Positions 1 through 7,687 are shown, counted from the stretch's first letter. The stretch is 9,227 nucleotides of DNA from JBDGRJ01 sp042218065 (GCA_042218065.1 JBDGRL010000070.1:1-9227), one strand, 5' to 3'. Notes: a model not told the origin generated them from the sequence alone. Program-made: numbers and translations.

Positions 1-2
1 AC

Positions 3-75
3 GCGGTAGTAGCTCAATTGGTAGAGCGTCTGCTTGCCATGCAGGAGGTTGCCGGTTCAAATCCGGTCTACCGCT
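3..75 (+). tRNA. tRNA-Gly (anticodon GCC)
   Basis: A complete cloverleaf can be drawn by eye. The acceptor stem is GCGGTAG (3-9) paired with CTACCGC (68-74), with discriminator base T at 75. The D arm is GCTC/GAGC around an AATTGGTA loop. The anticodon stem TCTGC/GCAGG encloses the loop TTGCCAT, so the anticodon is GCC (36-38), which reads GGC and GGU glycine codons. The T arm is GCCGG/CCGGT around TTCAAAT. CCA is not encoded (CAA follows base 75), so it must be added after transcription. A U discriminator fits bacterial tRNA-Gly. The promoter lies outside the window, and the gene converges on rpoC. Confidence 0.97.
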
Positions 76-83
76 CAAAATAA

Positions 84-112
84 AAACTGCCCGGAAGAGC
101 CCCGGGCAGTTT
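84..112. terminator. Bidirectional intrinsic terminator between tRNA-Gly and rpoC
   Basis: A perfect 11-bp inverted repeat, AAACTGCCCGG (84-94) with CCGGGCAGTTT (102-112), surrounds a 7-nt loop. On the plus strand it is followed by CTTTTTAT, and on the minus strand by TTTTTATTTTG (86-76), so both directions have the GC-rich stem plus U-tract of a Rho-independent terminator. It lies 9 bases past the tRNA and 26 bases past the rpoC stop codon, so one hairpin plausibly ends both converging transcripts. Confidence 0.93.
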
Positions 113-137
113 CTTTTTATTTAGGTTATTATGAAAT

Positions 138-3100
138 TTAGTCGCCTTTCATTTTTATTTTCTCATTGTACTCTTCCTGTTTGAACCCTGTACCTACAGG
201 AACGAGTCTTCCGATAATCACATTTTCCTTAAGTCCTGTTAGGGGGTCTATCTTACCTGTTAGAGCTGAGTTTACTAATACTTTTGAGGTCTCCTGGAAA
301 GAAGCAGCAGACAAGAAGCTTTGAGTTGATAATGAGACCTTCGAAATTCCCATAAATTTCTCTTCTGCTTCAGCTGGTTTCTCTCCTTCTTCTAATTGTG
401 AGTTTGCCTGAACAATTTCTACTCTTTCTACGGTTTCACCAGGTAGTAAGTCTGTGTCACCAGGATCTTGCACTTTCATTCTTGAGAACATTTTCTTTAT
501 AACAATTTCGACGTGCTTATCATTTAGCCTCTGACCTTGCCCTGCATATACTTCTTGAATTTCCTTTAGTAGTAGTTTTTGTACAGCTTCTCTTCCTTTA
601 AGTTCGTATAGTTTATTAGGATCTACATGTCCCTCAGTAAGCTGTTGACCTTTTTCGACTTCCTCCCCATCTTCAACTAGCAGCTTCTGGCCTACAGGTG
701 TAACATATTCCTTGGTGTGACTACCTCGGTATTTCAGTTTTAGTTTTTTATCTTCAAATTCTACCTTACCATCATATTCTGCTTCTATCTTATCACCTGA
801 AGTTCCGTGAACAAACAAGACATCACCTTCCTCAACTTTATCACCTTCCTCAACTTTAATATCATCACTCTTTCGAAGACGTATAGATTCTTCATCCATC
901 TCTTTGAAGTGAACCTTAATTATCTTTTGACCTTTGCGACCTTCGAATTTCTTTCTTCCTGAAGAACTGGTAATAATCTTACCATCAGCATCCTCAACTT
1001 CTACTGTACCGTTTACTTCAGATAGGATAGCTTCTGCCTGCGGATTTCTAGCCTCAAACAGCTCCTCTACTCTAGGAAGACCACGAGTAATGTCTCCACC
1101 ACTAGCAGCTCCACCATGGTGGAATGTCCTCATAGTCAGCTGCGTACCTGGCTCACCAATAGACTGAGCTGCAACAATTCCTGCTGGATAACCAGTATCG
1201 ACAACCTCATTACAAGTAAGGTCATATCCATAACATTTTACACAAATATTCTTTGGTAGGTTACACTGAAGGACACTTCTGACTCTTACCTCTTCTATAC
1301 CTCTTTCTTCTATTTCTTCTGCTGTTTCTTCATCGACTACCTCACCTGATTCTACAAGAACTTCTCCATCATCCTCCACAGAATCAATCACATATCTACC
1401 GTGAATTCTTTCCTTAAGAGATTCTCCTATCTCTTCGGAGCCTTCTTTGGTTACTACCTCTCCTTCAGTATCTCCACAATCTTCTTGAGAGATTAAGACA
1501 TCTTGAGACACATCTACTAATCTTCTAGTCAAGTAACCAGCACTAGCAGTTCTAAGAGCGGTGTCTGACAATCCCTTTCTGGTTCCGTGAGAAGAGATGA
1601 AGTATTCAAGCACATCGAAACCTTGTTTAAAGTTACCTTTTACAGGCAACTCAATTATTTCTCCACTAGGTGAAGCAACCAGTCCCTTCATACCTACTAC
1701 CTGTCCTAACTGACCCCAAGAACCACGAGCTTTGGAGTCAATCATGGCGTAGACAGGTCCGTCTTTATCTACCACCTCTTTGTTGTGGCTTAAAACCTCA
1801 TCTTTTACATCTGTCCATATCTCAATAACCTTGGTTTTTCTTTCTGAATCAGTTAGTAAACCCTCCATATACTGTTGCTCAACTTCGTCTACTCTCTCTT
1901 GTCCTTCTTCTAGAATCTCCTCTCTTTCTTCTATCTTAGAGAAATTATCTGTTGCTAGAGAGTAACCGGATTTTGTGACATATTCAAAACCAAGTTCCTT
2001 AATATCATCTAAGATTCTCGCGGTCTCTTCTAGTCCATAATGATCCAGCAAATCTTCAATAATATCACCTAACTCGTCTTTTCTAACCTTTACATTATAG
2101 TAAGGAACCTCTTCCGGTAAGATACTGTTAAAGATTATCCTACCGACTGAGGTGGTTACTATAGGTTGGTCTTCTTCAAATTTAGCGTCATCTTTAAAAC
2201 GAACTTTTATTTTATCTTTAAGATTAATTTTATTTTTTTTATAGGCAAACTTTGCTTCACTCCTATCAGCAAAATAATCAGTTACTTCTTCTACTTCTTT
2301 CTGGTCTTCATTGTACTTAGTTAGATAGTAGCAACCGAGTGTTATATCCTGCTGTGGTGTCATGATAGGATCACCAGTGGATGGCTTCAGCACATTTTTT
2401 TCACCGGCCATCAAGTTCTCAGCCTCCCACTTAGCTTCTTCTGTAATAGGAAGGTGAACTGCCATCTGGTCACCGTCAAAGTCAGCGTTATAACCCGGAC
2501 AGACCAATGGATGCAGTTGAATAGCTTTCCCATCAATTAGTTTTGGTTTAAAGGCCTGGATCCCCAGTCTGTGCAAAGTAGGGGCTCGGTTTAGTAGTAC
2601 TCTTGTACCTTCTACTACATCCTCTAAAATATCCCAAATTTCCGGATTTCTTTCTTCTATTATACGAGAAGCACTTTTAACATTGTGAGCTAATTCTTGA
2701 TCAATAATTTCAGAAATAACATATGGCTTATACAGTTCTAATGCCATTTTTCTAGGGATTCCACACTCATCTATATCTAACTCTGGACCTACAATTATTA
2801 CAGACCTACCAGAATAGTCTACACGCTTACCAAGCAAGTTCTGTCTGAATCTTCCTTGTTTGCCTTTAACAATATCAGCTAATGAACGTAGCTCTCGGTC
2901 CTGACTGCCTGAAGTAACTGTTTTGGTTGCACCAGAGCTATTATCAATCATAGAATCTACAGCTTCCTGCAGCATTCTTTTTTCGTTTCTGCAAATTACC
3001 TCCGGTGCATTTAGTTCATTTAACCTCTTAAGTCGGTTATTCCTGTTAATAACTCTTCTATAAAGGTCATTAATATCACTAGTAGCGAATCGTCCACCAT

Positions 3101-4052
3101 CCAAAGATACCATAGGCCGAAGATCAGGTGGTATAATAGGAACTTTAGTCATTACCATCCATTCTGGTTGGATGTCGTTTTTCTTGAGACTAGATAGGAG
3201 CTTCATTCTCCTAATCAAGCGTTTTCTTTTTGCTCCTTTTCTGTTTTTTATTTCTTCTCTCAATTCTTTTATAGTTGCCTCTAGATCCAGATTTTCCAGC
3301 AAACCTCTTATAGCTTCAGCGCCTATTTCTGCCTTAAATAGGTGACCAAAACGAACTGAGAGCTCTTGGTATCTGTTTTCTGAAACTATATTTAACATCT
3401 CGATTTCGCTCAAATCCTCTTTTGCTTCCTCCATATCTTCTCTTAGCTCTTCTATTTTTTCTTCTCGTTCTTGTTCTAACTCTCTAATTCTTGTGTCCTC
3501 ATTGTCCAAACCTTCTTCTCTTATCTGCTCTATCTTACTTTCGGTCTCTTGTTCTAGTTTTTGTTTTTTGGTTTCAAATTCTCGTTCTATTTCTTCTAAA
3601 ACCTTTTCTTTTTCTTCTCCGTCTACATCAGTAATAATAAATGAAGCAAAATAAACTACTTTTTCGATATCTTTGACGGACATATCAAGAATAATACCGA
3701 TCTTAGAAGGTATAGAACGCAAAAACCACACATGAGTTACAGGAGCCTGGAGATCGATATGCCCCATCCTCTTTCTTCTGACAGAAGAGTGAGTTACTTC
3801 TGTACCACATTTATCACAAACTATACCTTTATACCTTATTTTTTTATACTTTCCACAGTAGCATTGAAAATCTTTGGAGGGTCCGAAAATTTCTTCAGCA
3901 AACAAACCGCCCTTTTCCGGTCTTTGTGTTCTATAATTAATGGTTTCAGGCTTTGTGACCTCTCCATATGACCACTCCTCCACTTTTTCTGGAGAAGCTA
4001 CCTTGAGAGCTACTGCGTCAAAATCTGATGTTGTTTTAGGCTCTTGGGTCAT
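138..4052 (-). CDS. rpoC: DNA-directed RNA polymerase subunit beta'
   Basis: RpoC forms one half of the RNA polymerase active-site cleft, carries the catalytic Mg2+ and makes the clamp. The 1304 residues are complete. The N-terminal zinc ribbon has C64, C66, C79 and C82. The sigma-binding clamp helices are near 322-366. The catalytic NADFDGD motif is at 522-528. The bridge helix is around 770-800. A second zinc site has C859, C930, C937 and C940. The trigger loop follows GEPGTQLTMRTFHHGG, with Q971, M974, R975 and H978 matching the E. coli catalytic residues Q929, M932, R933 and H936. The large trigger-loop insertion of proteobacteria is absent. Residues about 142-220 form a charged heptad-like coiled coil between the clamp segments, as I recall from Patescibacteria. 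The start is the ATG at 4052, 33 bp after rpoB, with no Shine-Dalgarno sequence; the stop is TAA. It is surely co-transcribed with rpoB. Confidence 0.98.
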   Translation of the reverse strand: MTQEPKTTSDFDAVALKVASPEKVEEWSYGEVTKPETINYRTQRPEKGGLFAEEIFGPSKDFQCYCGKYKKIRYKGIVCDKCGTEVTHSSVRRKRMGHIDLQAPVTHVWFLRSIPSKIGIILDMSVKDIEKVVYFASFIITDVDGEEKEKVLEEIEREFETKKQKLEQETESKIEQIREEGLDNEDTRIRELEQEREEKIEELREDMEEAKEDLSEIEMLNIVSENRYQELSVRFGHLFKAEIGAEAIRGLLENLDLEATIKELREEIKNRKGAKRKRLIRRMKLLSSLKKNDIQPEWMVMTKVPIIPPDLRPMVSLDGGRFATSDINDLYRRVINRNNRLKRLNELNAPEVICRNEKRMLQEAVDSMIDNSSGATKTVTSGSQDRELRSLADIVKGKQGRFRQNLLGKRVDYSGRSVIIVGPELDIDECGIPRKMALELYKPYVISEIIDQELAHNVKSASRIIEERNPEIWDILEDVVEGTRVLLNRAPTLHRLGIQAFKPKLIDGKAIQLHPLVCPGYNADFDGDQMAVHLPITEEAKWEAENLMAGEKNVLKPSTGDPIMTPQQDITLGCYYLTKYNEDQKEVEEVTDYFADRSEAKFAYKKNKINLKDKIKVRFKDDAKFEEDQPIVTTSVGRIIFNSILPEEVPYYNVKVRKDELGDIIEDLLDHYGLEETARILDDIKELGFEYVTKSGYSLATDNFSKIEEREEILEEGQERVDEVEQQYMEGLLTDSERKTKVIEIWTDVKDEVLSHNKEVVDKDGPVYAMIDSKARGSWGQLGQVVGMKGLVASPSGEIIELPVKGNFKQGFDVLEYFISSHGTRKGLSDTALRTASAGYLTRRLVDVSQDVLISQEDCGDTEGEVVTKEGSEEIGESLKERIHGRYVIDSVEDDGEVLVESGEVVDEETAEEIEERGIEEVRVRSVLQCNLPKNICVKCYGYDLTCNEVVDTGYPAGIVAAQSIGEPGTQLTMRTFHHGGAASGGDITRGLPRVEELFEARNPQAEAILSEVNGTVEVEDADGKIITSSSGRKKFEGRKGQKIIKVHFKEMDEESIRLRKSDDIKVEEGDKVEEGDVLFVHGTSGDKIEAEYDGKVEFEDKKLKLKYRGSHTKEYVTPVGQKLLVEDGEEVEKGQQLTEGHVDPNKLYELKGREAVQKLLLKEIQEVYAGQGQRLNDKHVEIVIKKMFSRMKVQDPGDTDLLPGETVERVEIVQANSQLEEGEKPAEAEEKFMGISKVSLSTQSFLSAASFQETSKVLVNSALTGKIDPLTGLKENVIIGRLVPVGTGFKQEEYNEKIKMKGD
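823..858 (-). repeat. Exact 18-bp tandem duplication inside rpoC
   Basis: TCACCTTCCTCAACTTTA (plus-strand view) occurs twice head to tail without a mismatch, at 823-840 and 841-858. It keeps frame and encodes KVEEGD twice (residues 1066-1077) in the barrel-like region after the trigger loop. The two copies are identical at every base, so a recent replication-slippage duplication is likely. A V-x-x-G-D pattern repeated in tandem is also common in sandwich-barrel hybrid folds, so part of the similarity may be structural. Confidence 0.9.
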
Positions 4053-4085
4053 ATTTTTTAATTAATTTTAAAGTTTTTAAAAATT
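4053..4085 (-). promoter_or_regulatory. A/T-only rpoB-rpoC junction, Shine-Dalgarno-free rpoC start region
   Basis: The 33 bases between the rpoB stop and the rpoC ATG are A or T except for one base. In mRNA sense the ATG is preceded by AAAATTAATTAAAAAAT, with no purine-rich GGAG or GAGG. Initiation here must use coupling from rpoB, an unstructured A/U-rich site, or S1 binding. No internal promoter or terminator is evident in it. Confidence 0.6.
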
Positions 4086-7000
4086 TTATTCCTCTTCCCC
4101 CTCTTCTTCGTCTTCTAATTCAGACATTGGCACATAATCACCTTCTTTGGTCCGTTTCAGCATCTCTACATCCAAGCACAATCCCTTTAGTTCTCTTACT
4201 AATACTCCAAAGGATTCAGGGATATTAATTCTAGTAATAGGTTCGCCCTTAATGATGGACTCATAAGCTTCTGAACGGCCTTGAACATCATCAGACTTTA
4301 TAGTAAGCATTTCTTGCAATAGGTGAGCGGCACCATAAGCTTCTAGTGCCCACACTTCCATTTCTCCCAGTCTCTGTCCACCGAACTGAGCTTTTCCTCC
4401 CAAAGGTTGTTGTGTAATCAAACTATAAGGACCTACTGCTCGCTGGTGCATCTTATCTTCAATCATATGTTCGAGCTTTAGCATGTACTTGTAACCTACT
4501 AAAGTTTTCTTATCATAAGGTTCACCTGTCCTTCCATCATACAACTGAACCATAGCATCTCCTCCAAAGCCTGCCTTTTCTAGCTCCTCTTCTATTTCTT
4601 CTTCATCAATACCATCCAAAACAGGACTTGCAGCTCTATACCCCAAAGCATTGGCAGCCAAGCCCAACTGTGTTTCTAGAAGCTGACCTATATTCATACG
4701 TGAAATCACACTCAGTGGAGAGAGTATAAGATCAACGGGGGTGCCGTCCTCTGTGTGAGGCATATCTTCTATCGGAACTACTTTTGAAATCACCCCCTTG
4801 TTACCGTGTCTACCTGCCATCTTATCTCCAACTTTAAGTTTTCTCATATCTGCTACAGTAACCTCTACATGTTTTTCTACTCCCGGCTGTAAATCGTTCT
4901 CTTCATCATCTGAAGAGAATACTTTTACATCAACTACCTTACCTTTCTCTCCGTGCTGCATATACAAGGAAGAATCTTTAACATTCCTTGCTTTCTCACC
5001 AAAGATTGCTTGAAGCAGCTTCTCTTCTGGGCTGAACTCTTTTTTACCTTTTGGTGTAATTTTACCTACCAAAATATCGTTTGAGCTTACTTCAGCTCCG
5101 TTTCTTACTAAGCCATTTGCATCCAATTTCTGTAGCTTAGATTCTGGAATATTTGGAATATCACTCGTTATTTCTTCTGTACCTAGCTTTGTTTCCTGAA
5201 CATCGGTCTCATACTCCTCCATCTGAATCGAGGTAAATCTATCACTTCTAACCAGACGCTCAGAAGCAATAACAGCATCCTCGTAGTTATAGCCATCCCA
5301 CACCATGTAAGCAACAAATATATTGTGTCCCACAGCCATCTCACCATCTTTTATAGATGGACCATCTGTAAGAGCCTCACCTTCTTCAACCTCTTGCCCT
5401 TCTTCTACTGCAGGATGTTGGTTTATACAGCTAGCCTCATTCGAACGGACAAACTTTTTCAAATTAAAGGTGTGTTCTACCCCATCTTCAGTTTCCATTT
5501 TAATCTCATCTGCCCTGACTTTGGTAATAGTTCCATCTGCAGGTGCTGTATACATGTGGCCACTGTGTTTTGCAGCCAACTCTTCTTCTCCTGTACCAAC
5601 TATAGGTGGCTCACTTTTAATACAAGGCATAGCTTGCCTCTGCATATTAGTACCCATAAGTGCTCGGGTTGCATCATCGTGCTCCAAGAAAGGAATCATG
5701 CTAGAACCAACGCTCAGCAGTTGATTTGAAGCTACATCCAGGTAATCCAAATTTTCAGATGCTGTATTTTCTGGCTCTCCTTCCACTCGAGCCGGAATCC
5801 TGTCACTAACTACAAATCCTTCCTCATCTGTCTCGATTGTGGAGCTAGCTGTAGTAACTTTTTCCTCTTCAAAGGCATCGAGGTAGGTTATTTCATTTGT
5901 AACTCTTGGTTGTACTTTTATTTCCTCCTTATCTGCATCTTCTAACTCTTCAGCAATATCTTCTGTAATTTTCTCCCCCTCTTCTACAATGCCTTCTATA
6001 TCTTCTCGTGCTTTTTCATCAACTGTAAACCTAGCTTCATTTGGCACTTCAGTAACTACTTTTCTATAAGGTGTTTCTATAAATCCGAACTTATTTACCT
6101 TTGCATAAGTTGAAAGATGTCCAACAAGTCCGATATTCTGTCCCTCTGGTGTAGCAATAGGACAAATTCTTCCGTAGTGAGTAGTATGAACATCTCGCAC
6201 TTCGAAACCAGCACGATCCCTGTTCAAGCCACCAGGACCTAAGGCGCTGATTCTGCGCTTGTGTTCAAGCTCAGCCATAGGGTTTACCTGATCCATAAAG
6301 TGAGAAAGCCTCGAGCTCATAAAGAACTCTCTCATAACTCCTATGACTGGTTTTGCATTGATTAACTTATTAGGTTTTAACTCATCCAGATCACTGGTAC
6401 TCATCCGGTCTTTTACTATTCTCTCCATTCGAGAAATACCTACTCTCAACCTGTTTTGTACCAGCTCACCTACTGGCCTAATTCTTCTATTTCCAAGGTG
6501 GTCGATATCATCAGGTGCATCTTGCTCTACATTTAATCTAATTAACTCTCTAACAACATGGACGAAAATATCAGGAGAAAGTGTTCTGTTTTCTTCTTTT
6601 TCAAAATCCTCCTCATCCCAGCCTAAGTCAAATTTATTATTTAACTTATAAACTCCGACTTTGCCAAAATCATAGCGGTCAAAATTGAAGAACATGTTTT
6701 CTATAAGCTCCCGAGCATTTTCCGGAGTAGCTAGATCGCCAGGTCGTACTCGTTTGTAAACTTCAACCAAACCTTCCTCCATGTTAGAAGCTTCATCTTT
6801 CTCAAGAGTATTTTCTATATAGTCAATATTTGTATGAGTATTTGTTTCTTCAAACAGATCTCTTATTTCCTCATCATCCTCATATCCGAAGGCTCTCAAT
6901 AACGAGGTAACAGGAACTTTTCTTTTTCTATCTACCTTAGCCCATATTACATTATTTTTATCTGTTTCAAGCTCCATCCATGCTCCACGATCAGGAATAA

Positions 7001-7484
7001 TTTTTGCATTGTAATACTTTCTGCCTCTTATATCATCGGCTGAGAAAAACGCTCCCGGACTTCTGATCAACTGAGATACAACTGCTCGCTCTACACCATT
7101 TACAATAAAGGTGCCTGTACTTGTCATTATAGGGATATCACCCATGTAAATTTCTTGTTCCAGCTCCTCTTCGGTTCTTTTATTTACAAATCTTACCTTT
7201 GCTCTCAAAGGAGCTTCATGAGATAAATTCCTTTCTCTACAAGTATCTTCGTCATAGTTAACCTCATCTATATGATAGTCTTCAAAATATAACTCCAAAT
7301 CACGTCCAGAGAAATCCTCTATAGGGGAAACTTCATCAAAAAGCTGCTGAATTCCTTCTTTAAGAAACCAAGAATATGATTTTCTTTGTAATCTTATTAA
7401 ATCATCTATCTCCATTACATCGTCTACATCCTTAAAATACTTTCTCTCTGTGGTTTCAGGGGGTTGTTTTTTGAAGGTAGGCAT
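4086..7484 (-). CDS. rpoB: DNA-directed RNA polymerase subunit beta
   Basis: RpoB builds the other side of the active cleft and binds the DNA-RNA hybrid. The 1132 residues are complete but compact (E. coli is 1342). The protrusion and lobe occupy the N-terminal part, including GTFIVNGVERAVVSQLIRSPG near 124-144. The fork and rifampicin region runs about 388-455, with the conserved EHKRRISALGPGGL at 407-420. GYNYEDAVIASERLV (731-745) and GDKMAGRHGNKGVIS (886-900) are the hybrid-binding and active-site motifs. The C-terminal switch and clamp region includes QQPLGGKAQFGGQRLGEMEVWA from 1025. There is an acidic insert at about 477-528, and the protein ends in EDEEEGEEE. The start is the ATG at 7484; I see no Shine-Dalgarno sequence. 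The stop is TAA and rpoC follows after 33 bp. The upstream gene is rpsA, not rplL as in many bacteria. Confidence 0.98.
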   Translation of the reverse strand: MPTFKKQPPETTERKYFKDVDDVMEIDDLIRLQRKSYSWFLKEGIQQLFDEVSPIEDFSGRDLELYFEDYHIDEVNYDEDTCRERNLSHEAPLRAKVRFVNKRTEEELEQEIYMGDIPIMTSTGTFIVNGVERAVVSQLIRSPGAFFSADDIRGRKYYNAKIIPDRGAWMELETDKNNVIWAKVDRKRKVPVTSLLRAFGYEDDEEIRDLFEETNTHTNIDYIENTLEKDEASNMEEGLVEVYKRVRPGDLATPENARELIENMFFNFDRYDFGKVGVYKLNNKFDLGWDEEDFEKEENRTLSPDIFVHVVRELIRLNVEQDAPDDIDHLGNRRIRPVGELVQNRLRVGISRMERIVKDRMSTSDLDELKPNKLINAKPVIGVMREFFMSSRLSHFMDQVNPMAELEHKRRISALGPGGLNRDRAGFEVRDVHTTHYGRICPIATPEGQNIGLVGHLSTYAKVNKFGFIETPYRKVVTEVPNEARFTVDEKAREDIEGIVEEGEKITEDIAEELEDADKEEIKVQPRVTNEITYLDAFEEEKVTTASSTIETDEEGFVVSDRIPARVEGEPENTASENLDYLDVASNQLLSVGSSMIPFLEHDDATRALMGTNMQRQAMPCIKSEPPIVGTGEEELAAKHSGHMYTAPADGTITKVRADEIKMETEDGVEHTFNLKKFVRSNEASCINQHPAVEEGQEVEEGEALTDGPSIKDGEMAVGHNIFVAYMVWDGYNYEDAVIASERLVRSDRFTSIQMEEYETDVQETKLGTEEITSDIPNIPESKLQKLDANGLVRNGAEVSSNDILVGKITPKGKKEFSPEEKLLQAIFGEKARNVKDSSLYMQHGEKGKVVDVKVFSSDDEENDLQPGVEKHVEVTVADMRKLKVGDKMAGRHGNKGVISKVVPIEDMPHTEDGTPVDLILSPLSVISRMNIGQLLETQLGLAANALGYRAASPVLDGIDEEEIEEELEKAGFGGDAMVQLYDGRTGEPYDKKTLVGYKYMLKLEHMIEDKMHQRAVGPYSLITQQPLGGKAQFGGQRLGEMEVWALEAYGAAHLLQEMLTIKSDDVQGRSEAYESIIKGEPITRINIPESFGVLVRELKGLCLDVEMLKRTKEGDYVPMSELEDEEEGEEE

Positions 7485-7499
7485 AATTTATCTAAACTA

Positions 7500-7514
7500 G
7501 TGTTTATTAAACAC
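7500..7514 (-). promoter_or_regulatory. Small hairpin next to the rpoB start
   Basis: GTGTTT (7500-7505) and AAACAC (7509-7514) form a perfect 6-bp inverted repeat with a 3-nt loop, ending 15 bases before the rpoB ATG. It shares bases 7513-7514 with the base of the larger hairpin 7513-7546, so the two cannot both be fully paired. It could modulate ribosome access or the larger hairpin, but at 6 A/U-rich pairs it is weak. Confidence 0.4.
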
Positions 7515-7546
7515 AAAAACAACCGCTATTTTACGGCTGTTTTTGT
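7513..7546 (-). terminator. Terminator-like hairpin in the rpoB leader (candidate attenuator)
   Basis: In rpoB-sense RNA, ACAAAAACAGCCG pairs with CGGUUGUUUUUGU across an 8-nt loop, 13 bp in all including one G-U wobble. In the opposite strand the same position is an A-C mismatch, so the rpoB direction folds better. A short GC core preceded by an A-tract and followed by UUUUUGUGUUU fits an intrinsic terminator. It lies downstream of the likely rpoB promoter and 28 bases before the ATG, so complete termination would silence rpoBC; partial termination (attenuation) or antitermination is more plausible. The plus-strand tail TTTTTGTTTT also resembles a terminator, but no plus-strand transcript is known here. 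Confidence 0.65.
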
Positions 7547-7594
7547 TTTAAGTTTTTTAAAAGTGGCTATTCATTGCCTAAAGGCTTTTATTTT

Positions 7595-7623
7595 TTTCTA
7601 AATTGTGATATGGTAGAAGTCAA
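7595..7623 (-). promoter_or_regulatory. Possible secondary rpoB promoter
   Basis: TTGACT (7618-7623, minus strand) is separated by 17 bp from TAGAAA (7595-7600). The -35 box matches consensus at five of six positions and the -10 at four of six. It lies downstream of the better promoter at 7651-7679 and upstream of the terminator-like hairpin. In an AT-rich spacer such a pair can arise by chance. Confidence 0.3.
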
Positions 7624-7650
7624 CTAAGAGCAATTTCTTTCGGCGCGCAC

Positions 7651-7679
7651 ATTTTACATGATTTAACAAAAAATGTCAA
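7651..7679 (-). promoter_or_regulatory. Sigma-70 type promoter for rpoBC
   Basis: On the minus strand a perfect -35 box TTGACA (7674-7679) is followed by a 17-bp spacer and the -10 box TAAAAT (7651-7656), five of six matching consensus. Transcription would start near 7644. The sequence just after the -10 box is GTGCGCGCCG, a strikingly GC-rich discriminator in an AT-rich spacer; such discriminators are associated with ppGpp-sensitive promoters in proteobacteria. This is the best promoter in the spacer and gives rpoBC its own start independent of rpsA. Confidence 0.75.
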
Positions 7680-7687
7680 ACTAAAGT

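Larger units (their letters stand above)
7485..7644 (-). promoter_or_regulatory. rpoBC 5' leader, about 160 nt
   Basis: This is the stretch from the predicted transcription start (about 7644) to the rpoB ATG. It is A/U-rich and holds a short GCC-TAAA-GGC palindrome (7576-7585), an alternative GGC/GCC pairing with 7565-7567, a terminator-like hairpin (7513-7546) and a small hairpin (7500-7514). The last 20 bases before the ATG, AACACTAGTTTAGATAAATT, contain no Shine-Dalgarno sequence. I see no small leader gene with convincing features. The start point is inferred from the promoter, not observed. Confidence 0.5.

Noticed and set aside
5323..5729. Two overlapping plus-strand frames of 133 and 134 codons within rpoB.
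   Set aside because: Antisense to well-conserved RpoB sequence, in two frames at once, with compositions expected from the complement of Glu-rich coding DNA.
7576..7597. GCCTAAAGGC palindrome followed by a T-rich run as a plus-strand terminator.
   Set aside because: Only three or four base pairs with a tiny loop, and no plus-strand gene upstream.
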